Source: CAZXCK01 sp964639225
GTDB taxonomy: Bacteria; Chloroflexota; Anaerolineae; Aggregatilineales; Phototrophicaceae
NCBI GenBank assembly: GCA_964639225.1
Contig: CAZXCK010000006.1
Span: 1 to 64,000, forward strand
Direction: 5' to 3'
Length of the DNA: 64,000 nucleotides
In this document: in pieces, positions 24,047 through 33,551 of the stretch
Layout of the letters: each line of letters opens with the position of its first letter
Position numbering within the stretch: position 1 is the stretch's first letter
Made by a program: the position numbers and the translations under genes
Notes under the pieces: generated by a model
Database searches by the model: none
What the model was told of the DNA's origin: nothing
What the model saw: only the letters and a program-made list of their open reading frames with translations

Positions 24047-25801
24047 TTAAGTTAAACTTGCGTCTGAATGCAAGCGCGAAGTCGCCTGCTCATCATCATC
24101 GTGGTGTTCTTCGTCGTGTTCCTCATGGTCAGGATGCTCGTGATGGGCTTCCATGGCCTGTACGCTGAACACCAGCGTCAGAACAGCGAACACCAGAGCC
24201 TGCACCGCGCCGATAATCAGTTCCAGGCCGTAGATCACACCCGGAACCAGCATCGCCAGCAGGAACGTGACCGCCATCAGCGCCACGCCGCCCGCAAACA
24301 GGTTACCGAACAAACGGAAGGCCAGGCTGACGATCTTGCCGATCTCCGAGATGATCTCGATGAGGCCGACGATAAAATCGATCACACCCAGCGGGCGCTT
24401 GCCCACGTTACCAATGGCGGTGAGGTTAACGAACTTCTCAAAGTAAGCCGGACCCTGGGCCATCACGCCGTAAATCTGTACGACGACGATCGAGAAGATC
24501 GCCAGCGCGATCGTCAGGCTCAGGTCGGTTGCCGGACCACGCACAAACGGCGTGATGTGGAAGATGAACGGCACCGCGTCCGTCTCCAACTGGCTTTCGG
24601 TAAACGTCAGCGTAGCCGTTGGGAACTGCATCTGCGTCTGCTGGAAGTTCAGTTCTTCTTCCAGTTCGCTGCGCTCGCCGCGCAGGTCACTGAGCACCTC
24701 GCTCAGGTCGTCGCCAGAGGTCGCGCCGCGCTGCTGGGCCAGGGCCACCGCATCGGCCACGCCTTCGGCGGCAGCCAGGGTGAAGCCAGCGGCAGCATAA
24801 CGCGGCTCATCGATTAACTCTTCCTGCCGGTCCAGTTCAGAGCGCACCGCGCTATCGTCCAACAGGTTGATCTGGCTTGTGACTTCTTCAAGCTCGGCTT
24901 CCAGTGCCGGAATCTGCCGGGCAGCTTCCAGACGAATCTGCTGGCGCTCCAGGGCGCGCTCGGCACTGGCGAGATCATCGGTCCCTTCCAGAACAGCAGC
25001 CTCCGCCTCATTCACGCGGTCGCGGTCGGCATCGGACCAGTTGGACTCATCCGCATCCAGCGATTCAAGCACACCAGCCAGCGCGGCGGTCCGATCCGCC
25101 AGCTCGCGCTCGGCATCGGTCACGGCCTGCTGGGCGGTCTCAAGCTGGGGTTCGATCTCCTCGACCGACTCCACCGGGAAGCGCGAGAACTCGTTATACT
25201 TGAAGTAGTAATTGCACAGGTCGTAGGTCTCCGCCGTCTGGCTGAAACCCGCGTTCAGCGACTCATCGACCCACAGGCGGTACGAACTGTCCGTCCAGCC
25301 AGGGATCATCGAGTAGCCGCTCTGCCCGTCATAGGCACAGTGCATCTTGCCGACGGTCTCCGCGCCAGGAAACAGCTTCATATAGTTGGCGGTGAGCAGG
25401 AACAGGAAAATGGTCGCCACCAGCGGCCACAGCATGGGCGTTGTGCGCAGGCGCTCGCCACCGATGTTGCTGGAAAAGCTGCGGAAACCACTCACAAACG
25501 CTTCGAACATCCCCTGCAAACGACCGGGAACTTCTTTCGTCCAGCCCCGGCTCAGTCGCCAGAGAACGAAGACGATCAAAATCAGCAGAAAATCGGTGAC
25601 CAGCGTACCGATAATGGAGTTGGTCAGATTAAACCCTGGCAGTAAGTCTTCCTGAACCACCTCACCCGGAACCTCAATCACCGGCAGCGCCACACCGGCG
25701 CCAATACTCGGCATGAGGAGAAACGGCACCAGGCCACAGAAGATTGCTGCGAATGCCAGGAAACCCACAAAATAGATTAAACCACGAATCCTGGGACTCA
25801 C
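24047..25801 (-). CDS. atpB: ATP synthase Fo subunit a with a very large extracytoplasmic insertion
   Basis: 584 residues, about twice the usual 240-300. The core is present: helices at about 8-30, 62-82 and 124-142, then TDLSLTIALAIFSIVVVQIYG (425-445), the proton-path helix with SLAFRLFGNLFAGG (R496 is the essential arginine), and the last helices to about 549. Residues 147-423 replace the short loop between the second and third core helices, which faces outside the cytoplasm. The insertion holds two cysteines (C155, C196), a long Glu/Ala/Arg coiled coil (about 213-311) and a shorter one (365-395). The C-terminus is a His/Asp/Glu tail (551-571). It sits between atpZ/I and atpE. Confidence 0.93.
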   Translation of the reverse strand: MSPRIRGLIYFVGFLAFAAIFCGLVPFLLMPSIGAGVALPVIEVPGEVVQEDLLPGFNLTNSIIGTLVTDFLLILIVFVLWRLSRGWTKEVPGRLQGMFEAFVSGFRSFSSNIGGERLRTTPMLWPLVATIFLFLLTANYMKLFPGAETVGKMHCAYDGQSGYSMIPGWTDSSYRLWVDESLNAGFSQTAETYDLCNYYFKYNEFSRFPVESVEEIEPQLETAQQAVTDAERELADRTAALAGVLESLDADESNWSDADRDRVNEAEAAVLEGTDDLASAERALERQQIRLEAARQIPALEAELEEVTSQINLLDDSAVRSELDRQEELIDEPRYAAAGFTLAAAEGVADAVALAQQRGATSGDDLSEVLSDLRGERSELEEELNFQQTQMQFPTATLTFTESQLETDAVPFIFHITPFVRGPATDLSLTIALAIFSIVVVQIYGVMAQGPAYFEKFVNLTAIGNVGKRPLGVIDFIVGLIEIISEIGKIVSLAFRLFGNLFAGGVALMAVTFLLAMLVPGVIYGLELIIGAVQALVFAVLTLVFSVQAMEAHHEHPDHEEHDEEHHDDDEQATSRLHSDASLT

Positions 25802-25848
25802 ATCACTCCTCCTTTCGCAATCAGGCCCCTCACATGACTACTCAAGAA

Positions 25849-26148
25849 CTAAACCTCCTCCGTATGGGATGACGACTCTCGTTCCGTGTTGACGTACTCA
25901 GGCGGATCAATGCGGTTAATCGCGCTGACCGCGATGCGCAACATGACCATCAAACTAACCGGTATGCTGAGAATCACCAGACCGAACGTAAACAAACCAC
26001 GCTGCCCCATCTGTGAATCCAGCCAGAGGCCCAGGAAGAGCGCCACAAAGACAATGACAATCGTCCAGCAGCCGGCCTGCCCGGCGACTGCCGCCAGGCC
26101 GAGGTTCCTGGCACGCCGCGCAGCGGGCCTGTTTTGTTCGCTCATCAA
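25849..26148 (-). CDS. AtpZ/AtpI-like small membrane protein
   Basis: 99 residues with two membrane helices (about 26-42 and 52-72) separated by a short WLDSQMGQRG loop, typical of the AtpZ/AtpI proteins at the head of ATP synthase operons. These help ring assembly or Mg2+ supply for the synthase. A basic N-terminus (RPAARRARN) suggests the cytoplasmic side. It is the first gene of the Fo operon, 47 bases before atpB, with an extended -10 just upstream. Confidence 0.75.
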   Translation of the reverse strand: MMSEQNRPAARRARNLGLAAVAGQAGCWTIVIVFVALFLGLWLDSQMGQRGLFTFGLVILSIPVSLMVMLRIAVSAINRIDPPEYVNTERESSSHTEEV

Positions 26149-26169
26149 TCCCCTGCGTAAGCGTTGCGC

Positions 26170-26178
26170 ATTCTATCA
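26170..26178 (-). promoter_or_regulatory. Extended -10 of the Fo operon
   Basis: TGATAGAAT on the minus strand (TAGAAT at 26170-26175), 22 bases before the first start codon. It separates the Fo operon from the complex I operon that ends at 26256. Confidence 0.5.
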
Positions 26179-26255
26179 CAAACACATGGCGATTACCACA
26201 ATCCGCCTGAGCGTTTCATAAGCTCGCGAAGATGTAGTAATCGCCCCAGCATCCA

Positions 26256-27773
26256 TCAGGCAAACAGCGACATCGCGCCGTTGGTCGCCCAGTCATATAC
26301 CGCGCCAGGGATCACCCCCAGCAGCAGCACGACGATGGTCGTAATACCCAGCGTCCAGGCGGCGGTGCGGTTGAGCGCGATCTTCTTGTCATCGTCTTCG
26401 CTGCGGTCCACATAGATGATCTTAATCACCACCAGGTAGTAATACAGCGCGATGATGGCGTTCAGCACGCCGACAATCGCCAGCCATTCCAGACCGGCTT
26501 CCACAGCCGCGTTGAACAGGAAGAACTTGCCGAAGAAACCCGCTGCTGGCGGAATACCGGCCAGCGACAGCAGGCCGATGGTCATCGCCAGCGCCATCCA
26601 GGGGTTGCGGCGGCTGAGTCCGGCCAGGTCGGCGATGGTCTCGCTGCCGGTGTTCTCGCTGAAGATAGCGACAACGGCGAAAGCCAGCAGGTTGGTAAAG
26701 GTGTACATCAGCATGTAAAAGGCCACCGCGCCCACACCGTTAGCCGGTCCCAGCAGCGCGCCGGCTTCGGTGGCCGGTGCCGCCTGGATAGCCGCCACGC
26801 CGATCAGTGTGTAACCGGCCTGCGCGATCGACGAATAGGCCAGCAGACGCTTGATGTTGCGCTGCGCCAGCGCCAGCGTGTTGCCCACCACCATGCTGAT
26901 AACGGACATCGCCATCACCAACTGAATCCAGAAATCCTGCATCGCCACGCCGTCGATCTCCAGCGTGGACGGGAAAACCGCCACGAAGAAGCGCATCAGC
27001 AGGGCGAAGCTGGCCGCTTTGCTGGCCACACTCACGAAGCCGGTGACCGGCGTCGGCGCGCCTTCGTACACGTCCGGAGTCCAGAAGTGGAACGGCACCG
27101 CGCTGATCTTGAAGCCAAAGCCGACGAAAACAAACACCATCGCCACCAGCACTGGCAGCGGATCGGCGGTGAACTGCGTGCTGCCCAGGTAATCGGCGAT
27201 GGCGTAGATGTTGGTAAAACCGGTAAAGCCGTACAGCAGACTGAAGCCGTACAGCATGATCGCCGAAGCAAACGAACCAAACAGGAAATACTTCATGCCG
27301 CTCTCGCCGGAACGCTCGTCCCTGCGGAAGGCGGCCAGGATGTACAGCGGAATGGAGGTCGTCTCCAGCGCCAGGAAGATCATAATCAGGTCTGAAGAGG
27401 CCGCCATCAGCGTCGCGCCCAGCGTCGAGATAATGACGATCAGGTAGAATTCGCCCTTACGCGCCAGCTCACTGGTCAGGGCGGCCATCAGCGCGGTGAT
27501 CGACCCTGCCAGCAGGATCATCACCTTAAAGACCTGCGACAGCGAGTCGTGGCGGATCATATCGCCCCAGAACGCGGTCGCGTTGGGGTCCGGTGCCCAG
27601 ATGAACGGCGTCAGCGCCAGGGCCGCCATACCGGCGGCGGCCACATAGGCGACACCGCGCTGCTGGTGCTGCGGCAGATACAAATCGAGTGCCAGCACCA
27701 CAATCGCCAGTATCGTCAGGCCCAGCTCCGGCGCGATAGACGGCAGGCTTGCCAGAAAGTCAAATTCCCCCAC
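26256..27773 (-). CDS. nuoN: NADH-quinone oxidoreductase subunit N
   Basis: A 505-residue antiporter-like subunit of the complex I membrane arm with about 14 helices. Channel residues are conserved: the TM5 glutamate in FLALETTSIPLY, the TM7 lysine in GFKISAVPFHFWTPDVYEGAPTPVTG, and the lysine in NIKRLLAYSSIAQAGY nearby. It starts with GTG, 2 bases after the nuoM2 stop and with AGGAGG upstream, so it is cotranslated. It is the last gene of the operon. Confidence 0.95.
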   Translation of the reverse strand: MGEFDFLASLPSIAPELGLTILAIVVLALDLYLPQHQQRGVAYVAAAGMAALALTPFIWAPDPNATAFWGDMIRHDSLSQVFKVMILLAGSITALMAALTSELARKGEFYLIVIISTLGATLMAASSDLIMIFLALETTSIPLYILAAFRRDERSGESGMKYFLFGSFASAIMLYGFSLLYGFTGFTNIYAIADYLGSTQFTADPLPVLVAMVFVFVGFGFKISAVPFHFWTPDVYEGAPTPVTGFVSVASKAASFALLMRFFVAVFPSTLEIDGVAMQDFWIQLVMAMSVISMVVGNTLALAQRNIKRLLAYSSIAQAGYTLIGVAAIQAAPATEAGALLGPANGVGAVAFYMLMYTFTNLLAFAVVAIFSENTGSETIADLAGLSRRNPWMALAMTIGLLSLAGIPPAAGFFGKFFLFNAAVEAGLEWLAIVGVLNAIIALYYYLVVIKIIYVDRSEDDDKKIALNRTAAWTLGITTIVVLLLGVIPGAVYDWATNGAMSLFA

Positions 27774-27775
27774 AG

Positions 27776-29503
27776 TTACATCCCTCCTAGCATGGCGACC
27801 ACCGGCTGCACCCCGGCCTGGATCATCGGGGCCATCACCCAGGGCAGCATACCGACGATGATGAGCGGGAGACCCAGCAGCAGCAGGATCATACGATCGG
27901 TGATGGTGATGTCACCCACATCGTGATATTTCTCAGCGTCGAACTCGCCAAAGAACACCTGCGCCGTGACCCGCAGCACATAGGCCGCCGTCACCACGAT
28001 GGCGATTGCCGCCAAAATCACAATAACCGAGTAGTAGTTAGTGAGCGTAAACGAGCCAATCTGCAGGCTGATGCTCTCCGAGGCGGCGAACATGCCCATA
28101 AAGATCGGGAACTCGGCGATAAAGCCGCTGAGTCCGGGCATACCCATGCTCGTCAGACCGCCGACGATGAAGGCCACCGCCACCCAGGGCATTCGCTTGA
28201 CGAAACCGCCCAGGCTGGGGATATCGCGGGTGTGGGCACGCTCATAGACCATGCCGACACAGCCGAAGAAAAGCGCCGTCATCACGCCGTGACTGAACAT
28301 CTGGATGCCCGCGCCGGTCATGCCGATCACGTTCATCGTCGCCCAGCCCATGCTCACCAGTCCCATATGGCTCACCGATGAGAAGCCAATCACGTACTTA
28401 AAGTCGCGCTGCCTGAAGGCGATAAACGCCCCTAACAGCACGTTGATTAACGTCAAAAAGACAATCCAGGGCAAATGCACCTGCGCGCCCTCCGGCAGAA
28501 TCTGCACGCTGGTCCGCAGGGCGGCATAAGCGCCCAGCTTCATCAGCACACCGGCATGGATCATCGAGACGGCGGTCGGCGCGGCCACGTGACCGTCCGG
28601 CGACCAGTTGTGGAACGGGAACACGCCCGCCAGCACACCAAAACCGATGAAGATGAAGGGGAACCAGAACTTGGCGAACGTCAGCGCCTCGACGCCGAAG
28701 TAACCGCCAATGTCGAACGCGCCCGCTTCGGCTGCCAGCGCCAACTGCACCAGGTCAAAATTGAAGGTGCGCGCGTCGGCGGCGATGATGCCGGCGTCTT
28801 TGGCAGCCTGGAACACTTCCGCGCCGTCGCCCACGAAGAACTGATGCGCCGTGAGGACCATCGCAATAGCGCCCACCAGGGCCACCACCGAGCCGATCAG
28901 GATGTAAAGCGTCAGCTTCATGGCGGCGTATTCTCGGAGCTTAACCCAGCCCCAGCCCGCAATGAGCAGATACATCGGGAAGATAGCCAGCTCGTAGAAG
29001 AAGAAGAGCAGGAACAGGTCCAGGGCGACGAACACCCCGTACACACCGGCCACCAGCAGCATGAAAAACGCCATGAACTCGCGCAGGCGATCCTCGATGC
29101 GCCACGAGATGAGCACACCAGCCACCGCCACCATGCCCGTCAGCAGCACCATCGGCGCGCTCAGGCCGTCCACACCCAGATGATAGCTGATGCCCAGTTC
29201 CTCGACCCAGACAACTTCTTCTTCAAAGCCGATGCTGCGGTCGAACATGCGCGTTGCCGGGAACAGTTCGCCGTCGGCCAGGATATTCTGCTGTTCAGTG
29301 AGCAGGCCATCGTCGCCGTTGACGCCGCTGCTGTAGCCGACGTACACGCCGAAGGACAGCACCAGCAGCACCACCGCCGTCGAAATCGACACGCCCCGGA
29401 TCAGGTCGCGCTGGCGTTCGTCCATGAACAGCAGCACCACCGCCGCGACAATCGGTATAAAGACGATGGCGCTCAATACAGGAAAGGCAAATGCGTCGAT
29501 CAT
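27776..29503 (-). CDS. nuoM: NADH-quinone oxidoreductase subunit M, second copy, lacking the TM7 lysine
   Basis: 575 residues, an antiporter-like subunit of the NuoM type placed between the first nuoM and nuoN. The TM5 glutamate (FFYELAIFPMY, E171), the TM8 lysine (GVLMKLGAY, K322) and the TM12 glutamate (GLSGFIAEF) are kept. The central TM7 lysine, K236 in the first copy (CIKVPVWPFHTWLPDAH), is replaced by leucine (L291, FGVLAGVFPFHNWSPDGH) and the neighbouring proline by glycine. An extra acidic segment (about 60-105) and one around 222-265 also set it apart. Complex I forms with two NuoM copies are known; the missing lysine suggests this half-channel works differently or is a spacer. Confidence 0.92.
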   Translation of the reverse strand: MIDAFAFPVLSAIVFIPIVAAVVLLFMDERQRDLIRGVSISTAVVLLVLSFGVYVGYSSGVNGDDGLLTEQQNILADGELFPATRMFDRSIGFEEEVVWVEELGISYHLGVDGLSAPMVLLTGMVAVAGVLISWRIEDRLREFMAFFMLLVAGVYGVFVALDLFLLFFFYELAIFPMYLLIAGWGWVKLREYAAMKLTLYILIGSVVALVGAIAMVLTAHQFFVGDGAEVFQAAKDAGIIAADARTFNFDLVQLALAAEAGAFDIGGYFGVEALTFAKFWFPFIFIGFGVLAGVFPFHNWSPDGHVAAPTAVSMIHAGVLMKLGAYAALRTSVQILPEGAQVHLPWIVFLTLINVLLGAFIAFRQRDFKYVIGFSSVSHMGLVSMGWATMNVIGMTGAGIQMFSHGVMTALFFGCVGMVYERAHTRDIPSLGGFVKRMPWVAVAFIVGGLTSMGMPGLSGFIAEFPIFMGMFAASESISLQIGSFTLTNYYSVIVILAAIAIVVTAAYVLRVTAQVFFGEFDAEKYHDVGDITITDRMILLLLGLPLIIVGMLPWVMAPMIQAGVQPVVAMLGGM

Positions 29504-29510
29504 CGGTATC

Positions 29511-31106
29511 TTATCCTATCAGACCGCTCATCAAACGGGTTACTGAGTCGTTGATAATGGGCAAGATCCAGTTCGGGAAGATACCCGTCACCAGCATCAA
29601 TACCATCAGCGGCGCGATGGCGATAAACTCGCGGGCCTCGATCTCCAGATGATGATCGCGCCACTTCATGTTAAACGGCCCGTGCAGTGTCGCGCGGATA
29701 CCCTTAAGGATGTAAGCGCCGGTAAACAGCAGACCGAGCATCGAGATCACCGTCAGCCAGGTAAAAACCGGCCAGGCACCACGCACCACCAGAAACTCGC
29801 TCACAAACCCGTTGAGGCCGGGCAGGCCCAGGCTGGCCATGCTGGTGAAAATGAACACGCCGCCATAGATGGGCGCTTTAACCCACAGACCGCCATATTC
29901 GCGCAGGTCGCGGGTGTGCGTCTTGTGGTAGATGGCTCCCGCCAGGAGGAACATGCCCGCCGAGCTGAGGCCGTGATTGAACATCTGTAGTACGGCACCG
30001 TTGGCGGCGAAGATAGCATCTTCGAGGTACTCCGTGCTGCCGTCGGCCCACGCCTGGCCGTAAGCCAGCGCCATCGCCGCCAGCCCCAGCGCCACAAAAC
30101 CCATATGGTTCACCGAACTGTAGGCCACCAGTCGCTTGATGTCGTTCTGGCCGAAGGCGGCGAACGCACCCAGCACAATGCCCAGCATCGCCAGGAAGGC
30201 GAACAGCCCGGCAGTCGTAAACGTCAGGTTCAGGAAACTGGCCTCGGCGATCCACACATCCGGGAAAAACGGGATCACCAACCGAATGAAACCGTAAGCG
30301 CCCAGCTTGAGCATGACACCCGCCAGCAGCATCGAGCCAGCGGTCGGCGCTTCGCCGTGCGCGTCCGGCAGCCACGTGTGGAACGGCCACACCGGCACTT
30401 TGATGCAGAACGCCAGGAAGAAGCCCACAAACGCCAGCGCTTTGACCGTGCCCACGCTGATGCCCAGGAACGTCCCTTCCGCGCCGTCAAAGGCGGGCCA
30501 GATGGCGCTCAGTTCGGCGATGTCGAACGTGCCCGCCGTCCAGCCGACGAGCTGAGTCGCCAGCAGCATACCCAGCGTGCCGCCGATGGAGTAGATCATG
30601 AACTTGGTAGCGGCGTACTTGCGATTCTTGCCGCCCCACTGGTCGATCAGGAAGTAGATGGGGACCAGACTCAGCTCATAGAACAGGAAGAAGATCATCA
30701 GGTCCAGCGCGGCGAAAACCCCCATCAGGCCGGTCTCAAAGAACAGGATCAGCGCCAGATGCGCGTTCACCCGGTCCTCGACTTCCCAACTGATGAGCAC
30801 CGCCAGCGGCACCAAGATGCCGGTCAGCAGGACCATCGTCGCACTGATGCCGTCTATACCCACAAACCAGCTCGCACCGATGAGTTCAAACCACTCCACC
30901 TGGGACACGAACTGATAACCGGGCACGGCGCGATCATAGTTGAAGAATACCGCCACCGCCAGCGCCCCCACCACCAGCGAGATCGCCAGCGCCACCCAGC
31001 GCGCCAGCCATTTATCGCCAGGCATGAAGCCCACCACCAGCGCACCCAGCGCCGGAGCGACGATCAACACCGAGAGCGGGTCTAAACCAAAAACGTCAAA
31101 TGCCAT
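29511..31106 (-). CDS. nuoM: NADH-quinone oxidoreductase subunit M, first copy
   Basis: A 531-residue antiporter-like subunit with all the channel residues of a proton-translocating NuoM: E144 in LFYELSLVPIY, K236 in CIKVPVWPFHTWLPDAHGEAPTAG, K267 in GVMLKLGAYGF and the glutamate in GLNGFVSEFLV. The ATG is 20 bases after the nuoL stop. Normal for the family and the likely true NuoM; the following gene is a diverged second copy. Confidence 0.95.
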   Translation of the reverse strand: MAFDVFGLDPLSVLIVAPALGALVVGFMPGDKWLARWVALAISLVVGALAVAVFFNYDRAVPGYQFVSQVEWFELIGASWFVGIDGISATMVLLTGILVPLAVLISWEVEDRVNAHLALILFFETGLMGVFAALDLMIFFLFYELSLVPIYFLIDQWGGKNRKYAATKFMIYSIGGTLGMLLATQLVGWTAGTFDIAELSAIWPAFDGAEGTFLGISVGTVKALAFVGFFLAFCIKVPVWPFHTWLPDAHGEAPTAGSMLLAGVMLKLGAYGFIRLVIPFFPDVWIAEASFLNLTFTTAGLFAFLAMLGIVLGAFAAFGQNDIKRLVAYSSVNHMGFVALGLAAMALAYGQAWADGSTEYLEDAIFAANGAVLQMFNHGLSSAGMFLLAGAIYHKTHTRDLREYGGLWVKAPIYGGVFIFTSMASLGLPGLNGFVSEFLVVRGAWPVFTWLTVISMLGLLFTGAYILKGIRATLHGPFNMKWRDHHLEIEAREFIAIAPLMVLMLVTGIFPNWILPIINDSVTRLMSGLIG

Positions 31107-31126
31107 AAGCCGTATACTCCCCGCTG

Positions 31127-33535
31127 TTAGTTAGAGGCTTGCAGCAAGCCGGTAGAGATCATGAAGATCAGGCCGATAATTACCGCTGCGACGGCAGCGA
31201 ACAGCATGTACTGCTGCACCCGGCCTGTCTGGATGTGGCGGAACCAACCGCCGAAGCGCGCCACCCCCTGCGGGATGCCGTCGCCCACACCGTCGATCAG
31301 CCACAGGTTGAACACCTTGAGCAAATCGCCGAGGAAGGTCGCCACCCGCGCCACCAGATGGATAAAGCCATCGATGATGCCGCGATCCAAAAACTCCGAA
31401 ACCACCACCCGCGAGAACCACTTCGACGGACGCACAAAAACCAGCACATACAGCTCGTCGATGTAGTACTTGTTCTGCAGCAGCGGGTAGATCGGCCCCA
31501 GCACTTTCACCAGCGGGTCCGGCTCACCGGCCTGCAGCGGCTTGCGTCCATAGACCAGCCAGCCCACATACAGGCCGCCCAGCGCCACACCAAACGAGGT
31601 CAGCACCGGAATCCAGTTAAACGGCGGCTTGCCCGGCTGCATGTCGGGCAGCAGCGTGTACTTAACGTAGTCGAAGAACGGGTTGCCATCCGGCGACAGG
31701 ATCGCGCCGAAAACCGGGAATTCCGGCGGCACACCCACAAACCCGGCGAAGATAGCGAAGAACGCCAGGATAATCAGCGGGAGCTGCATGGTAATGCTCA
31801 CCACGTTGCGCGGTCCGCCCAGGCTGGCATGCTTGGCCTCTTCGGTGCGCGGCTCGCCCAGAAAAGTCAGCGAAAGCTGGCGCATGGTGTAGAAGGCCGT
31901 CAGGAACGCGGCCAGGCCCAGCATCAGGAAGACGAAGAAGTGAATGCCGGACGTATATCCGCTGAAGACGTACCAGGCGTCCGCCAGGATTTCATCTTTG
32001 GACCAGAAGCCAGCGGTCAGCAGCGGGAAGCCCGCCAACGAGAAGCCGCCAGCGATGAACGTCCACGCCGTCACCGGGATGCGCTGCATCAGCCCGCCCA
32101 TGTTCATCATGTCCTGCGGGTCGAACGGCTCGCGTTCCATGCGGCTGCGTGGATGCTCGTGATAGTCTTCTTCTTCGTATGCTTCAGGCGGTTCAGCCTC
32201 GTGGCTGGTGGGCACCGTGCCACCTTCCGGCAGCGCGTGGACCTCATGATGATGATGGTGTTCGTGGACGTGATGCTCGCCGTGCTCCATCGCGTGGATC
32301 ACCGAGCCGGACGCCATAAACAGCAGCGCCTTGAAGAAGGCGTGTGTAATCAGGTGGAAGAACGCGGCGATATACGCGCCGATGCCCAGCGCGGCCATCA
32401 TAAAGCCGAGCTGCGAGATCGTCGAATAGGCCAGTACGCGCTTGACGTCGTTCTGCGCGACGGCGATCGTCGCCGCAAACAGCGCCGTAAAACCGCCAAC
32501 AACCGCCATAAACATCAGTGGCGCTGTCATGACGCCGTGATGTGGATCGCCACCCGCCTGGAACAGCGGATACATACGCACGACAGCGTAGATACCAGCG
32601 GAAACCATCGCCGCCGCGTGGATCATCGCGCTGACCGGCGTGGGGCCTTCCATCGCGTCTGGCAGCCACACATGCAGCGGGAACTGCGCCGACTTACCCA
32701 CCGTGCCGATAATCAGGAAAATGCCGATCAGCCCGGCGGCGCTCAACCCCCAGCTACCCAGGATAATCGCCTCGGTGTTGGCCAGCCCGGCCAATACCGC
32801 TTCGTTATACAGGATTTCGCGGAAGCTCAGTGTGCCGGTCAGCGCGTAGAGATAAGCGATGCCCAGCAGCATGATGACGTCGGCCACACGGGTCGTCGTG
32901 AACGCTTTGATAGCGGCCCGGTAGGCGCTCTTCTTCTCGAACCAGAAGCCGATGAGCATGTACGAACACAGGCCCATCACTTCCCAGCCGATGAACAGCA
33001 GCAGCAGATTGTCGGCCACCACCAGCGTGAGCATCGCGCCAGCAAACAACGAGATAAGCGCAAAAAACCGCGACTGGCGCGGGTCATGGGCCATGTAGCC
33101 AATTGAGTAGATGAAGATACAGATCACCGCGATGGGCACCATGAGCAGCATCACACTGGTCAGCGGGTCCACCAGCACGCCCATACGCAGCGTATCCAGG
33201 CCGGTCGCCAGCCATTCCAGGCTGCTGCCGTAGGTGCGATCGTCCAGGCCGAACTGCTCGATGCTGATGCTGTCGAAAAAGACGACCATGCTCATCAACC
33301 AGGCCGCGACCACGCCCGCCATGCCCACCACAATGCTGATGACACGCCACAGCGGCTGGTCCACCGGCACTTTCATGCCTTCATAATCGGGATGATGTCC
33401 GCCGTAGTGATGCGCGTCGTCGGCGCGCACCCACATGCTGCGGCTGGTCAGCAGCGAGATGATGGCAAAAGCCAGCAGCGGCCCGACCGGGATCAGCCAG
33501 GGCAGATAATTCAAATCGCTGAAGTTTACGTCCAT
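31127..33535 (-). CDS. nuoL: NADH-quinone oxidoreductase subunit L with a histidine-rich insertion
   Basis: 802 residues, well above the usual 610-680. The antiporter core is intact: FIGWEVMGLCSYMLIGFW (TM5 glutamate), TVGKSAQFPLHVWLPDAMEGPTPVSAMIHAA (TM7 lysine) and NDVKRVLAYSTISQLG, and the C-terminus has the long lateral helix that runs along the membrane arm. A segment of about 55 residues after SGSVIHAM is rich in histidine and acidic residues (GEHHVHEHHHHHEVH, then EEEDYHEHPRSRMER), between helices 11 and 12. The ATG at 33535 has AAGG upstream; a TTG three codons earlier is also open. It is cotranscribed with nuoK and nuoM. Confidence 0.93.
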   Translation of the reverse strand: MDVNFSDLNYLPWLIPVGPLLAFAIISLLTSRSMWVRADDAHHYGGHHPDYEGMKVPVDQPLWRVISIVVGMAGVVAAWLMSMVVFFDSISIEQFGLDDRTYGSSLEWLATGLDTLRMGVLVDPLTSVMLLMVPIAVICIFIYSIGYMAHDPRQSRFFALISLFAGAMLTLVVADNLLLLFIGWEVMGLCSYMLIGFWFEKKSAYRAAIKAFTTTRVADVIMLLGIAYLYALTGTLSFREILYNEAVLAGLANTEAIILGSWGLSAAGLIGIFLIIGTVGKSAQFPLHVWLPDAMEGPTPVSAMIHAAAMVSAGIYAVVRMYPLFQAGGDPHHGVMTAPLMFMAVVGGFTALFAATIAVAQNDVKRVLAYSTISQLGFMMAALGIGAYIAAFFHLITHAFFKALLFMASGSVIHAMEHGEHHVHEHHHHHEVHALPEGGTVPTSHEAEPPEAYEEEDYHEHPRSRMEREPFDPQDMMNMGGLMQRIPVTAWTFIAGGFSLAGFPLLTAGFWSKDEILADAWYVFSGYTSGIHFFVFLMLGLAAFLTAFYTMRQLSLTFLGEPRTEEAKHASLGGPRNVVSITMQLPLIILAFFAIFAGFVGVPPEFPVFGAILSPDGNPFFDYVKYTLLPDMQPGKPPFNWIPVLTSFGVALGGLYVGWLVYGRKPLQAGEPDPLVKVLGPIYPLLQNKYYIDELYVLVFVRPSKWFSRVVVSEFLDRGIIDGFIHLVARVATFLGDLLKVFNLWLIDGVGDGIPQGVARFGGWFRHIQTGRVQQYMLFAAVAAVIIGLIFMISTGLLQASN

Positions 33536-33551
33536 GCGCCACAACCTTTAG

